Shown here: positions 25,358-34,443 of the stretch, piece after piece
Layout: every line of letters begins with the position of its first letter
Position numbering within the stretch: position 1 is the stretch's first letter
Assembly (NCBI RefSeq): GCF_009469605.1
Contig: NZ_SSXU01000009.1
Location: 1 to 64,000, forward strand
DNA length: 64,000 bases
Direction of reading: 5' to 3'
Source of the DNA: Zoogloea sp. 1C4
GTDB lineage: Bacteria; Pseudomonadota; Gammaproteobacteria; Burkholderiales; Rhodocyclaceae
Translations under genes and position numbers: made by a program
The notes under the pieces: generated by a model
The model's input: the letters and a program-made list of their open reading frames with translations, nothing else
What the model was told of the DNA's origin: nothing
Database searches by the model: none

Positions 25358-26860
25358 ATGCTTCTCTGGTTCGTCATTGCCTACTGGCTGATCTCGGTGG
25401 CCATCGGCCTCGCCGCCGCCACGCGGGTCCATAACACCAAGGACTTCGCGGTGGCCGGCCGCCATCTGCCCTTCTACATGGTCACCGCCACGGTGTTCGC
25501 CACCTGGTTCGGTTCCGAGACCGTGCTGGGCGTGCCGGCCACCTTCCTCAACGAGGGGCTGCACGGCGTGGTGGCCGACCCCTTCGGCTCGTCGATGTGC
25601 CTGATCCTGGTGGGCCTGTTCTTCGCGGCGCCGCTGTACCGCATGAACCTGCTCACCATCGGCGACTTCTACAAGAAGCGCTACGGGCGCGGTGTCGAGG
25701 TGCTCACCACCGTCGCCATCGTGATCTCCTACCTGGGCTGGGTGGGCGCGCAGATCTCGGCGCTGGGGCTGGTGTTCAACGTGGTGTCGGGCGGTGAGAT
25801 CAGCAAGACGATGGGCATGTGGATCGGCTCCGGCACCATCCTCATCTACACCCTGTTCGGCGGCATGTGGGCGGTGGCGGTCACCGATTTCCTGCAGATG
25901 ATCATCATCGTGATCGGCATGCTGTGGATCGGCGGCGAGGTGAGCGGCATGGCTGGCGGGGTGGGGGTGGTGGTGAACCACGCGATGGAATCCGGCAAGT
26001 TCAACATGCTGCCGCCGCCCGATGCGAAGGAGGTGATCGCCTTCATCGCCGCGGCGATCACCATGATGCTGGGCTCCATCCCCCAGCAGGACGTCTTCCA
26101 GCGGGTGCAGTCGGCCAAGTCCGAGAAGATCGCGGTGTGGGGTTCGGTGCTGGGCGGCAGCCTGTATTTCCTGTTCGCCTTCGTGCCGATGTTCCTGGCC
26201 TATTCCGCCACGCTGATCGACCCGGAGATGGTCGCCCGCCTGATCGATTCCGATTCCCAGATGATCCTGCCGGAGCTGGTGCTCTCCAAGGCGCCGCTGT
26301 TCGCCCAGGTGATGTTCTTCGGCGCGCTGCTGTCAGCGATCAAGAGCTGCGCCTCGGCCACGCTGCTGGCGCCGTCGGTCACCTTCACCGAGAACATCCT
26401 CAAGCCGGCGCTGCCGCACCTCACCGATAAAAAGCTGCTGTTCTGGATGCGTGTGGTGACGCTGATCTTCACCGTGCTGGTCACGCTGTACGCCATGTTC
26501 TCCAAGGCGACGATCTTCAAGATGGTCGAGAACGCCTACCAGATCACCCTGGTGTCGGCCTTCATCCCGCTGCTGTGCGGGCTGTACTGGCGGCGCGCCA
26601 CCAACCAGGGCGCGCTGGCCTCGATCTTCTGTGGCATTTCGGTGTGGCTCGGCGTGCATCTGGCCGGCGGCGACGACCCTTTCGTGCCCGCCCAGCTGGC
26701 CGGGCTGATCGCCAGCGCGGTCGGGATGATCGTCGGCTCGCTGGTGAAGCAATGGGTGCCCCACGACATCGGTGTGCACGACCGTCTGCGCCACGGCCAC
26801 CACGCCGCCGACGCCCACGGCGTGGCCCACGAGGGCATCGGGGCGGTGCATCGGCATTGA
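25358..26860 (+). CDS. sodium:solute symporter (SSS family)
   Basis: The roughly 500-residue protein has about 13 hydrophobic segments and SSS features: FAVAGRHLPFYM, ATWFGSETVLGVPA, GDFYKKRYGRG, and SIPQQDVFQR. It probably couples Na+ to uptake of a small organic solute that sequence cannot define. ATG 25358 is used; a TTG at 25352 would add two residues. The last 30 residues are unusually rich in His (HDRLRHGHHAADAHG and onward), which is odd for the family and could bind metal. The ubiU promoter is divergent. Confidence 0.9.
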   Translation: MLLWFVIAYWLISVAIGLAAATRVHNTKDFAVAGRHLPFYMVTATVFATWFGSETVLGVPATFLNEGLHGVVADPFGSSMCLILVGLFFAAPLYRMNLLTIGDFYKKRYGRGVEVLTTVAIVISYLGWVGAQISALGLVFNVVSGGEISKTMGMWIGSGTILIYTLFGGMWAVAVTDFLQMIIIVIGMLWIGGEVSGMAGGVGVVVNHAMESGKFNMLPPPDAKEVIAFIAAAITMMLGSIPQQDVFQRVQSAKSEKIAVWGSVLGGSLYFLFAFVPMFLAYSATLIDPEMVARLIDSDSQMILPELVLSKAPLFAQVMFFGALLSAIKSCASATLLAPSVTFTENILKPALPHLTDKKLLFWMRVVTLIFTVLVTLYAMFSKATIFKMVENAYQITLVSAFIPLLCGLYWRRATNQGALASIFCGISVWLGVHLAGGDDPFVPAQLAGLIASAVGMIVGSLVKQWVPHDIGVHDRLRHGHHAADAHGVAHEGIGAVHRH

Positions 26861-26866
26861 TTTTTT

Positions 26867-27065
26867 GGGTAGTGGGGATTGGGTAGTGGGAAATGGGTGG
26901 AAGCTGCTGAACCCCTTTCCCGTTTTCTGATCTGTCACTGAGGTAATCGCAGCGGCCACGCCGGTTCAGCCATCACCCACTCCCCACTCCCCACTCCCCA
27001 TTACCCATTACCCATTACCCATTACCCATTACCCATTACCTGCTTCCCACCACCCACTCCCCATC
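26867..27065. repeat. G-rich and C-rich repeat tract with (CCCATTA)6
   Basis: The plus strand first has five G-tracts (26867-26897, GGGTAGTGGGGATTGGG and onward), then after about 80 nt a C-rich tract (26976-27065) including six tandem CCCATTA units at 26997-27038. The two tracts are roughly inverted copies of each other. The minus strand of the second reads (TAATGGG)6, a strong G-quadruplex pattern. No gene lies in this 210-nt gap. Confidence 0.75.
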
Positions 27066-27070
27066 CCGCC

Positions 27071-27673
27071 ATGACCGCCCAAGCCCTGCCCGCCGAGATC
27101 CCGCTCTTTCCCCTGGGCGTGGTGCTGTTTCCTGATGGCCTGCTGCAGCTCAAGCTGTTCGAGGCGCGCTATCTCGACATGGCGGCCCGCTGCATGAAGG
27201 CCAACGCGCCCTTCGGCGTGTGCCTGATCCGCGAGGGCGCCGAGGTGGGCGATGCGGCGGTGCCCCACAACATCGGCTGCATGGCGAGCATCGTCGATTG
27301 GGACATGTCCCAGCCGGGGCTGCTCTTCATCACCACCCGCGGCGGCCCGCGCTTCCGCATCGTCGAGCGCACCATCCAGCACGACAAGCTGCAGACCGCC
27401 CGCGTCGAATGGCTGCCTGAACCCGCGCCCCAGCCCGTGCCGCCCGCGCTGGCCGACATGCTGCCGCTGCTCCAGGCCATCGTCAGCGACGCCGGCGAGA
27501 CCGTCTTCCCGCCGCCCCACCGCTTCGACGACGCCACCTGGGTCGGCTACCGCCTGGCGGAGGTGCTGCCCATCCCGCCCGAAGCCCGCGTGCGCCTGCT
27601 CGAACTGGACGACACGATCTCGCGGCTCGAGATCCTCCACACCTACCTCAAGCAGCACAAGCTGGTGGGCTGA
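27071..27673 (+). CDS. LON peptidase substrate-binding domain protein
   Basis: The 200-residue protein is a stand-alone Lon N-terminal (PUA-like) domain: IPLFPLGVVLFPDGLLQLKLFEARYLDM at the start, given here in shortened form as FPLGVVLFPDG and LFEARYLDM, then FGVCLI and FRIVERT. No ATPase or protease domain is present. Such proteins are common in betaproteobacteria with unknown role. The start is ATG 27071, directly after the CCCATTA repeat tract. Confidence 0.9.
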   Translation: MTAQALPAEIPLFPLGVVLFPDGLLQLKLFEARYLDMAARCMKANAPFGVCLIREGAEVGDAAVPHNIGCMASIVDWDMSQPGLLFITTRGGPRFRIVERTIQHDKLQTARVEWLPEPAPQPVPPALADMLPLLQAIVSDAGETVFPPPHRFDDATWVGYRLAEVLPIPPEARVRLLELDDTISRLEILHTYLKQHKLVG

Positions 27674-27725
27674 GCTCGTTCCGGCGCAGAGACTGGCTGA
27701 TGGGGGCGCGACGCAGGGGCCGTCG

Positions 27726-28391
27726 TCAGGTGGGGGCCATGCGCAGGGGGGCGCCTGCGGGCAGGTCGGTCAGCCCATGTCGCACGGCCAGCCGCAGGAG
27801 ATGGAAGTCGTTGTCGACGCCGAGTTTCTGACGCACCGACGACATGTGGTTGTGCACCGTCTTCTGGCTCAGATGCAGGCGCTGGGCGATGGCATCCACC
27901 GATTCACCGTTCACCGCCATGCGCAGCACGTCGAACTCCCGCGGGGTGAGCCGTGAAAGGGGCGCTTCCTCGGCCAGGGCCGCGCTCGCCACGCCCTGCG
28001 CCACCTCGGCCGACAGCACCCGGCGCCCCACGGCAACGTCGCGGATCGCCGTCAGGACCTCGCCCGGTTCGCTGTTCTTGGTGAGGTAGCCAAGAGCGCC
28101 TGCGCGCATCGCCTGAACGACGAAGCTGGGGTTGTCGTGCATGCTGACCACCAGCACCCGCAGCTGCGGTTCCCGCGCCAGCATGCGCCGGATGGCATCG
28201 ATGCCGCTGCTCTCGCGCAGGCTCAGATCCACCATTGCCACGTCGACGCCGCCGCTTTCGCACAACCGCCCATAAGCCTCATCGGCGGTGGCCGCCTCGC
28301 CCACCACCACCAGATCCGTTTCTGCGTCGATCAGTCGGCGGTAGCCGGTGCGCACCACGGCGTGGTCTTCCACGAGCATGATCCGGATCAT
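27726..28391 (-). CDS. LuxR/NarL-family response regulator
   Basis: The 221-residue regulator has a receiver domain with acidic pair Glu8-Asp9, phospho-acceptor Asp55 (VAMVDLSLRE) and Lys in LTKNSEPG, then a LuxR helix-turn-helix from LTPREFDVLRMAVNGES through LSQKTVHNHMSSVRQKL. It is divergent to the PQQ dehydrogenase gene; regulators of this class (such as ExaE/AgmR) control ethanol-oxidation genes, so it may regulate 28863-31940. No histidine kinase gene is adjacent. Its ATG overlaps the stop of a small frame (ATGA). Confidence 0.9.
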   Translation of the reverse strand: MIRIMLVEDHAVVRTGYRRLIDAETDLVVVGEAATADEAYGRLCESGGVDVAMVDLSLRESSGIDAIRRMLAREPQLRVLVVSMHDNPSFVVQAMRAGALGYLTKNSEPGEVLTAIRDVAVGRRVLSAEVAQGVASAALAEEAPLSRLTPREFDVLRMAVNGESVDAIAQRLHLSQKTVHNHMSSVRQKLGVDNDFHLLRLAVRHGLTDLPAGAPLRMAPT

Positions 28392-28636
28392 TGCAGGCCC
28401 GTCTCTGCCGCGCTGCCCGCGCCGCGCTCCGCTGTGCCTGCCGGCTGCGTCACATTGGAGCGGTCTGTCTGCGGCAGGGTAGGACGTCTCCGCGGGCGGT
28501 GCTGTCCGCGTCTGGCGGCGGTGTGCCGGTCGGCCGTCGCCGCCTCGTGGGCCATCGGGCCCGTCGGGGCTTCGGTGAGGGCGTGTGTGGTCTCCTGCGC
28601 CCCTTGCGCGCCCCGGTTCTCACCAAGCCATTTCAT
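28388..28636 (-). CDS. small unrecognised protein coupled to the response regulator, 82 aa
   Basis: ATG 28636 is preceded by AAAGGAG at eight bases, and the TGA stop overlaps the ATG of the response regulator (ATGA), both signs of a translated frame. The product begins MKWLGENRGAQGAQETTHAL, has no hydrophobic segment, and is rich in Arg, Ala and Thr in its second half. It is not PqqA, lacking the Glu-x3-Tyr motif. It may be a leader protein or coupling frame rather than a stable protein. Confidence 0.4.
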   Translation of the reverse strand: MKWLGENRGAQGAQETTHALTEAPTGPMAHEAATADRHTAARRGQHRPRRRPTLPQTDRSNVTQPAGTAERGAGSAAETGLQ

Positions 28637-28862
28637 CGCGTGCTCCTTTGGTTCTGCTGTCCTCGAACGGAACAGTGTGCAACGCCCGTGCCAGCCTGAG
28701 GCGGTTTTCAGGCCGGGAAAGTTTCCCGACGTTGCGGGGAGCATCTCCCGCGACAGGGGTAAAGCGCGCCTTGGATACTGGATTTAGCGCAGGGCGTTGG
28801 CATCACGGGAGGTCGATGGCCACGCGCAGGACATCACAACAATCCGGAGACAAGGAGTCCCC
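28637..28862. other. divergent promoter region of response regulator and PQQ dehydrogenase
   Basis: There is no gene here. A ribosome binding site AAGGAG lies just before 28863. I see no clear sigma-70 boxes, which would fit activator dependence, but this is not proven. Confidence 0.4.
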
Positions 28863-30737
28863 ATGAAAGGAATCAATCAAGCCCGTCGGCTCAAGCCGGC
28901 CTTGCTGGCGCTTGCGCTGGCCACGCTGTGTGCAGGTGGCGCCCAGGCCGCTGGCAAGGCCGTCACCTGGGACGACATCCGCAACGACGACAAGACCCCG
29001 GGCGACGTGCTCACCTACGGCCTGGGCCTGAAGGCTCAGCGGCATAGCCCGCTCAAGACGGTCAACACCAAGAACGTGGCCGGCCTGGTGCCGGTGTGGA
29101 GCTTTTCGTTCGGCGGCGAGAAGCAGCGCGGCCAGGAGGCCCAGGCGCTCGTCCATGATGGGGTGATCTACGTGACCTCGTCCTACTCGCGGATCTACGC
29201 GGTTGAGGCCAAGACCGGCAAGCGCCTGTGGGAATACGAGGCCCGCCTGCCGGAAGACATCCGCCCGTGCTGTGACGTGGTCAACCGTGGCGCCGCCATC
29301 TACGGCGACAAGATCTACTTCGGCACCCTGGACGCCGGCATCGTGGCCCTCAACAAGGACACCGGCAAGGTGGTCTGGAAGAAGAAGTGGGGCGACCACA
29401 AGGTCGGCTACACCATGACCGGCGCGCCCTTCGTGATCCAGGACCAGCACAGCGGCAAGGTGCTGCTGGTGCACGGCTCGTCGGGGGATGAGTTCGGCGT
29501 GGTGGGCTGGCTGTTCGCCCGCGATCCGGAGACCGGCGAGGAAGTCTGGGCCCGCCCGATGGTCGAAGGCCACATGGGTCGCCTGAACGGCAAGGAGAGC
29601 ACCCCCACCGGCGACGCCAGCGCCCCCACCTGGCCGAAGGACAAGGACGGCAAGCCCACCGAGGCCTGGCATCACGGCGGCGGCGCCCCGTGGCAGACCG
29701 CCAGCTTCGACCTCGAGAAGAACATGGTCGTGATCGGCACCGGCAACCCGGCGCCGTGGAACACCTGGAAGCGCACCCAGGAAGGCGACGATCCGCGCAA
29801 CTGGCCCAGCCTGTTCACCTCCGGCCAGGCCTACGTGGACGCCAGCACCGGCGAACTCAAGGGCTTCTTCCAGCACACCCCCAACGACGCCTGGGACTTC
29901 TCCGGCAACAACTCGGTGGTGCTCTTCGAGTACAAGGACCCGAAGACCGGCAAGCTCGTGAAGGCATCCGCCCACGCCGACCGCAACGGCTTCTTCTTCG
30001 TGACCGACCGGGAAAAGCTGACCAACGGCGCCGGCTACCCGAACAAGCCCACGTCGCTCATCGGCGCCTGGCCGTTCGTGGACGGCATCACCTGGGCCAA
30101 GGGCTGGGACCTGACTACCGGCAAGCCCATCGAGACGGGCAACCGTCCGCCCGAGCCGAAGGCCGGCGCCGACAAGGGTGACAGTGTCTTCGTCTCCCCG
30201 CCCTTTCTGGGTGGCACCAACTGGATGCCCATGTCGTACAGCCCGGACACCGGCCTGTTCTACATCCCCGCCAACCACTGGGCGATGGACTACTGGACCG
30301 AGCACCTGACCTACAAGGCCGGCTCCGCCTACCTGGGCCAGGGTTTCCGCATCAAGCGCCTGTTCGACGACCACGTGGGCACCCTGCGCGCGATCGATCC
30401 GAAGAGCGGCAAGATCGCCTGGGAACACAAAGAGAAGTTCCCCCTGTGGGCCGGCACGCTGACCACCGCCGGCGGGCTGCTCTTCACGGGCACCTCGGAT
30501 GGCTTCATCAAGGCCTTTGACGCCAGGACCGGCAAGGAACTGTGGAAATTCCAGACCGGCTCCGGGATCGTCTCCGTGCCCATCACCTGGGAACAGGACG
30601 GCGAGCAGTACATCGGCCTGTCCTCCGGCTACGGCGGCGCCGTGCCCCTGTGGGGCGGCGACATGGCCGATCTGACCAAGCAGGTCACCCAGGGCGGCTC
30701 CTACTGGGTCTTCAAGCTGCCCAAGGCAGGTCGCTGA
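28863..30737 (+). CDS. PQQ-dependent alcohol dehydrogenase, ExaA type
   Basis: This periplasmic quinoprotein of 624 residues oxidises alcohols such as ethanol with PQQ and a metal ion and passes electrons to a cytochrome c. A signal peptide ends near residue 30 (GGAQAAG). The vicinal disulfide is Cys136-Cys137 (DIRPCCDVV); the catalytic Asp is D345 in [10 protein letters not shown]. Residue +2 is Ser347, as in the calcium enzyme ExaA; lanthanide enzymes (XoxF, PedH) carry Asp there, so I predict calcium dependence. The beta-propeller tryptophan-docking repeats are present ([12 protein letters not shown]). ATG 28863 follows AAGGAG. A PedF-like cytochrome gene follows at 31461. Confidence 0.93.
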   Translation: MKGINQARRLKPALLALALATLCAGGAQAAGKAVTWDDIRNDDKTPGDVLTYGLGLKAQRHSPLKTVNTKNVAGLVPVWSFSFGGEKQRGQEAQALVHDGVIYVTSSYSRIYAVEAKTGKRLWEYEARLPEDIRPCCDVVNRGAAIYGDKIYFGTLDAGIVALNKDTGKVVWKKKWGDHKVGYTMTGAPFVIQDQHSGKVLLVHGSSGDEFGVVGWLFARDPETGEEVWARPMVEGHMGRLNGKESTPTGDASAPTWPKDKDGKPTEAWHHGGGAPWQTASFDLEKNMVVIGTGNPAPWNTWKRTQEGDDPRNWPSLFTSGQAYVDASTGELKGFFQHTPNDAWDFSGNNSVVLFEYKDPKTGKLVKASAHADRNGFFFVTDREKLTNGAGYPNKPTSLIGAWPFVDGITWAKGWDLTTGKPIETGNRPPEPKAGADKGDSVFVSPPFLGGTNWMPMSYSPDTGLFYIPANHWAMDYWTEHLTYKAGSAYLGQGFRIKRLFDDHVGTLRAIDPKSGKIAWEHKEKFPLWAGTLTTAGGLLFTGTSDGFIKAFDARTGKELWKFQTGSGIVSVPITWEQDGEQYIGLSSGYGGAVPLWGGDMADLTKQVTQGGSYWVFKLPKAGR

Positions 30738-30862
30738 GCCTGACCCGGCGATGTCCGCGCCGTCTCCCGCGGGCATCGCCGGCCAGCCTGGCCGCGACGG
30801 CGGCGTGCGCCCGGTGCGCATCGCCGGCCGTCGTCCTTCCATCCAACGAGAAAGGACACCTC

Positions 30863-31456
30863 ATGCTGTCCGTCTTTCCGCGTGCGGCGCTGGCGGCGAT
30901 GGCCGTCGCGCTGCTTCTTGCCGGCCCCGAGGCCGGTGCGCGGGCTAATCCCGCCGAACCCGAAGTGCACGGCACCTGCGGCATGTGGCCCCACGCCCGC
31001 TGCCGGGGCGCCGATCTGCGCCACAAGGATCTGTCGGCCCTCGACCTCGCCGGGGCCGACTTCACCGGCGCCAACCTCGCCCGGGCCGACCTGCGCGCAG
31101 CCAATCTGGCCGGGGCGATCTTCGACGGCGCCGATCTCAGCGGCGCGCGCCTCTCCAAGGCCAACGCGCCGGGCGCCTCCTTCCGCAACGCCCGTCTCGT
31201 CGGGGCCGACCTGGAGTTCGCCCGCATCATGCGCGCCGACTTCACTGGCGCCGATCTCTCCGCGGCCAACATGGAAGCGGCCCGCGCCGCCTTCACGTGG
31301 TTCAACAAGGCGCGGCTCACCAACGCCAACCTCCAGGAGACCAAGTTCAACGCCACCGACCTGCGCGGCGCCAACCTGGAAGGCGCCCTGCTGCGCTACA
31401 CGATCTTTCCCGACTCGACCTTCGACGGCTGCGTCGGCTGTCCGACCGACTGGTGA
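30863..31456 (+). CDS. exported pentapeptide-repeat protein
   Basis: The 197-residue protein has a signal peptide (MLSVFPRAALAAMAVALLLA...GARA) and then about 20 consecutive A(D/N)Lxx pentapeptides, for example ADLRHKDLSALDLAGADF, forming a right-handed quadrilateral beta helix. Cysteines stand at CGMWPHARC and at the C-terminal CVGC, which could form disulfides in the periplasm. Pentapeptide proteins in other settings mimic DNA; secretion argues against that here. Located between the PQQ dehydrogenase and its cytochrome (4-nt gap to the latter), it may help to assemble or scaffold the electron-transfer pair; this is inference. Confidence 0.85.
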   Translation: MLSVFPRAALAAMAVALLLAGPEAGARANPAEPEVHGTCGMWPHARCRGADLRHKDLSALDLAGADFTGANLARADLRAANLAGAIFDGADLSGARLSKANAPGASFRNARLVGADLEFARIMRADFTGADLSAANMEAARAAFTWFNKARLTNANLQETKFNATDLRGANLEGALLRYTIFPDSTFDGCVGCPTDW

Positions 31457-31460
31457 CGCC

Positions 31461-31940
31461 ATGACTTCCTTCTTCCGACTTGTCGTCGCGGGGGCGCTGG
31501 CGCTGCTCGTCCAGCCCGCCCTGGCCTTCGAGGTGGCCGAGCCCGCCGTTGCGACCTTCGACGTGGACACCACCGGCCTGCCGCCGCCACCGGCCGGCGA
31601 GGGCAACCCTTACCGGGGCAATGCCCGGGCGGCGGAGATTGGCCGGACCCTCTTCAACCAGACCTGCGCCCGCTGCCACGGCGTCGATGCGGTGAGCCGG
31701 AACATGCCGGGCCCCGACCTCGCCCGCCTCGACAAGGCCTGCCGGCCCATCGCCGACCCGGCGGTGCGCGCCCACTGCCTGGCCGACAACGACGCCTACT
31801 TTCTGGATTCCGTGCAGAACGGCAAGGTCCGCGTCGGGGTGAGCCACATGCCGGCCTGGAAGACGGTGCTGTCGCCCCAGTTGATCTGGACGCTGCGCAC
31901 CTTTGTGGAAAGCCGGGCGCCCAAGCGCGCCGCGGAGTGA
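31461..31940 (+). CDS. cytochrome c-550, PedF-like
   Basis: The 159-residue periplasmic cytochrome has a signal peptide (to about residue 22, QPALA), one haem motif CARCH (Cys69, Cys72, His73) and a likely axial Met in SHMPAWK. The pattern RNMPGPDLARLDKACRPI and DAYFLDSVQNGK resembles PedF/ExaB-type cytochromes that accept electrons from PQQ ethanol dehydrogenases. It is the third gene in the exaA-type operon. Confidence 0.88.
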   Translation: MTSFFRLVVAGALALLVQPALAFEVAEPAVATFDVDTTGLPPPPAGEGNPYRGNARAAEIGRTLFNQTCARCHGVDAVSRNMPGPDLARLDKACRPIADPAVRAHCLADNDAYFLDSVQNGKVRVGVSHMPAWKTVLSPQLIWTLRTFVESRAPKRAAE

Positions 31941-31955
31941 GGGCCGGCTGGGGGT

Positions 31956-33038
31956 TCAGCCGGTAGCGCGCTGCAGCGCCTCCAGCACCTTGCGCACCGG
32001 CGTCGGCAGGGCCGCGTCGGCCAGCGCGTCGAGCGGCCACCAGTCGAGCCCGTCCGCGTCCCGCACCCCGTCGCCGGCAGCCACCTCCACCCGCTCCGGG
32101 GCCAGATGCAGCACGAAGTGGGTGAACACATGGCGCAGCCCCGGCAGCGGCGCGACCCGCGTCACCGGCAACCCAAAGCGCCGGGCGACCCATTCGGCCG
32201 TGTCGGCGCCTTCGGGCAGCTCCGGCAGGCTCTGCAGGCCGCCCCAGATGCCAGCCGGGGGGCGGCGCTCCAGCAGCACCGCGCCGTTCGCGACGATCAC
32301 CGCAAAGCGGCCGTGGCGCTCGGGCACGGCTTTCTTCGGGCGCGGGGTGGGCAGTTCGGCCACTCGGCCGTCACGCAGGGCCACGCAGCCGTCGGCGAGG
32401 GGGCACTGCCCGCAGCGGGGCTTGCCACGGGTGCACAGGGTGGCGCCCAGGTCCATCTGGGCCTGGGTGTAGATGTCCACGTCGCGCTCGGGCAGCAGGG
32501 CCTCGGCGAGATCCCACAGGGCGTTTTCCACCGCCTTGGTGCCGGGAAAGCCGTCGATGCCGAAGGCCCGGGCGAACACGCGCTTCACGTTGCCGTCGAG
32601 GATCGCCGCGCGGGTGCCGTAGCTGAAGGCGCTGATCGCCGCGGCGGTGCTGCGGCCTATGCCCGGCAGCTCGGCCAGCAGCGCCGGGTCGGCCGGAAAG
32701 GTGCCGCCGTGGCGGGTCATCACCGCCTGGGCGCACTTGTGCAGGTTGCGGGCGCGGGCGTAGTAGCCCAGGCCGCTCCAGCGGGCCAGCACATCCTCCA
32801 CCGGCGCGGCGGCGAGGCTTTCGAGGGTCGGGAAGCGTTCCAGGAAGCGCGCGTAATACGGGATCACCGTCTCCACCTGGGTCTGCTGGAGCATGATCTC
32901 CGACAGCCACACCCGGTAGGCGTCGCGGTTCTGCCAGGGCAGGTCGTGGCGGCCGTGGTGGCGCTGCCAGTCGATCAGGCGGCGGGCGAAGGGCGTGCCG
33001 GGAAAGGGCGCGATGCCCGCGGGCCAGGATTTGTTCAC
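31956..33038 (-). CDS. mutY: A/G-specific adenine glycosylase
   Basis: MutY removes adenine paired with 8-oxoguanine. The 360-residue enzyme has the catalytic Glu in EIMLQQTQV, the helix-hairpin-helix LPGIGRSTAAAI, Asp in AILDGNVKRV, the 4Fe-4S cysteines C-x6-C-x2-C-x5-C (CTRGKPRCGQCPLADGC) and a C-terminal NUDIX-like domain that reads 8-oxoG. I chose GTG 33038 (MNKSWPAGIAPF) because upstream in-frame codons are shadow sequence of the divergent flavin reductase gene. Confidence 0.94.
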   Translation of the reverse strand: MNKSWPAGIAPFPGTPFARRLIDWQRHHGRHDLPWQNRDAYRVWLSEIMLQQTQVETVIPYYARFLERFPTLESLAAAPVEDVLARWSGLGYYARARNLHKCAQAVMTRHGGTFPADPALLAELPGIGRSTAAAISAFSYGTRAAILDGNVKRVFARAFGIDGFPGTKAVENALWDLAEALLPERDVDIYTQAQMDLGATLCTRGKPRCGQCPLADGCVALRDGRVAELPTPRPKKAVPERHGRFAVIVANGAVLLERRPPAGIWGGLQSLPELPEGADTAEWVARRFGLPVTRVAPLPGLRHVFTHFVLHLAPERVEVAAGDGVRDADGLDWWPLDALADAALPTPVRKVLEALQRATG

Positions 33039-33137
33039 CGCAGCATCCCCTCGACGCTCGCCGGGCGGCGCGTGATAATCGCGCCTCCCCAAACAGGTTG
33101 CCGGGCTGCAAACTTGCCCGGCCAGTCCGATTTCATC

Positions 33138-33629
33138 ATGAATGCTCCCAAGAACGACCCGGCGGTGCGCGCCTTTCGCGACACGCTGGGCATGTTTCCT
33201 ACCGGCGTGACGGTGGTCACCACCCGCGACGGCGCCGGCCGGCCGGTGGGCCTCACGGTCAGCTCCTTCAACTCGGTGTCGCTGGTGCCGCAGCTTGTGG
33301 TGTGGAGCCTGTCCAGCCACCTGCAGCTGGTGCCGGCCCTTGAAAACGCGCCAGTGTACGCGATCAACGTGCTCGCCGAAGACCAGCAGGAGCTCTCCAA
33401 CCGCTTCGCCAGCCGGGTGGAAGACCGCTTTGCCGGCGTCGAGTTCACCGACGGCGAGGGCGGCGTGCCGCTGCTCGCCGGCTGCTGCGCCCGCTTCGTG
33501 TGCCGGCCCCATGCGCGCCATCCGGGCGGCGACCATATCGTCTTCATCGACGAGGTGATCCGCTTCGACCGTGACGCCGACAAGAAGCCGCTGCTCTTCC
33601 AGGGCGGCGCCTACCAGCGCCTCGCCTGA
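33138..33629 (+). CDS. flavin reductase family protein
   Basis: The 163-residue protein has the FMN-binding split-barrel signature: MFPTGVTVVTT, GLTVSSFNSVSL, YAINVLAEDQQELSNRFA, and a late HIVFIDEVIRF. Enzymes of this kind reduce FMN/FAD with NAD(P)H, often for a two-component monooxygenase; no oxygenase gene is visible. The stop overlaps the next ATG by one base (TGATG), suggesting coupling to the hydrolase. Confidence 0.88.
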   Translation: MNAPKNDPAVRAFRDTLGMFPTGVTVVTTRDGAGRPVGLTVSSFNSVSLVPQLVVWSLSSHLQLVPALENAPVYAINVLAEDQQELSNRFASRVEDRFAGVEFTDGEGGVPLLAGCCARFVCRPHARHPGGDHIVFIDEVIRFDRDADKKPLLFQGGAYQRLA

Positions 33630-34411
33630 TGGCTGCCCCGCGCTGGATCGAGACCGGCGCCGGCCCCCGCGGGCTGCTGTTCCTGCACGGGGTGAGCGGC
33701 GGCGCGAAGGGTGCGGCGTCGATCCTGCCGGCGATCACCCCGCCGGGCTGGCGCGGGCTCGCGTGGGACATGCCGGGCTACGGCGCCAGCGCGCCCATCG
33801 ACCCGGTGGATTTCGACGGCTATGCGGCGGCGGTGGTCGACCTGCTCGACGCCGCGGAGCTCGATCGCGCGGTGCTCGTCGGCCACAGCATGGGCGGGAT
33901 GATCGCCCTGCAGACCGTCGCGCGCTTTCCGGCGCGTGTGTCCGGGCTGGTGCTGGCGTGCTGCACGCCGGCCTTCGGCGCGCCCGCGGGGCCGCTGCAG
34001 CAGGCCTTCCTGGCCCGGCGCATCGGCCCGCTCGATGAAGGCGCGACCATGCGCGACATCGCGGTGGACCTGATCCCGACGATGGTCGGGCCGGATGTCG
34101 ACCCCGAGGTGCTTCATGCCGCCGTCGACGTGATGGCCGACATCCCGCCCGACAGCTACCGCGCCGCGATGCGGGCGCTGGTGCGTTTCGACCAGCGGGC
34201 CTCGCTCGCCGCCATCGACGTACCGGCGTTGGTGGTGGCGGGCCTGCATGATCAGGTTTCCCAGCCACAGGTGGTGCGCCGCATGGCCGACATGATCCCC
34301 GAGCGGCGCTTCGTGGCGCTGGATGCCGGGCATCTGGCGCCCTTCGAGGTGCCCGAGGCGTTTGCCGCCCAGGTGCAGCGCTACCTGGCCGATCACATCC
34401 CTGTCACCTGA
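33629..34411 (+). CDS. alpha/beta hydrolase, 260 aa
   Basis: A complete hydrolase triad is visible: Ser in VLVGHSMGGMIAL, Asp in VVAGLHDQVS and His in LDAGHLAPFE. The N-terminal LFLHGVSGGAKG is the oxyanion-hole segment. Coupled to the flavin reductase gene, it may be part of an aromatic or lactone degradation pathway, such as 3-oxoadipate enol-lactonase-like proteins; the exact substrate is unknown. Confidence 0.87.
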   Translation: MAAPRWIETGAGPRGLLFLHGVSGGAKGAASILPAITPPGWRGLAWDMPGYGASAPIDPVDFDGYAAAVVDLLDAAELDRAVLVGHSMGGMIALQTVARFPARVSGLVLACCTPAFGAPAGPLQQAFLARRIGPLDEGATMRDIAVDLIPTMVGPDVDPEVLHAAVDVMADIPPDSYRAAMRALVRFDQRASLAAIDVPALVVAGLHDQVSQPQVVRRMADMIPERRFVALDAGHLAPFEVPEAFAAQVQRYLADHIPVT

Positions 34412-34443
34412 GCCCCGCAGGCTTGCCGATTTTTGCCATCGCC

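Noticed and set aside
26997-27038. CRISPR-like tandem repeat
   Set aside because: Units are only 7 bp and contiguous, with no spacers or cas genes; it is a simple microsatellite-like array.
28388-28636. Small frame as pqqA
   Set aside because: At 82 residues it is too long and lacks the Glu-x3-Tyr pair that defines PqqA.
28803-30842. 679-residue minus-strand frame opposite the PQQ dehydrogenase gene
   Set aside because: Shadow of the sense gene in a GC-rich region; no protein features and no ribosome binding site.
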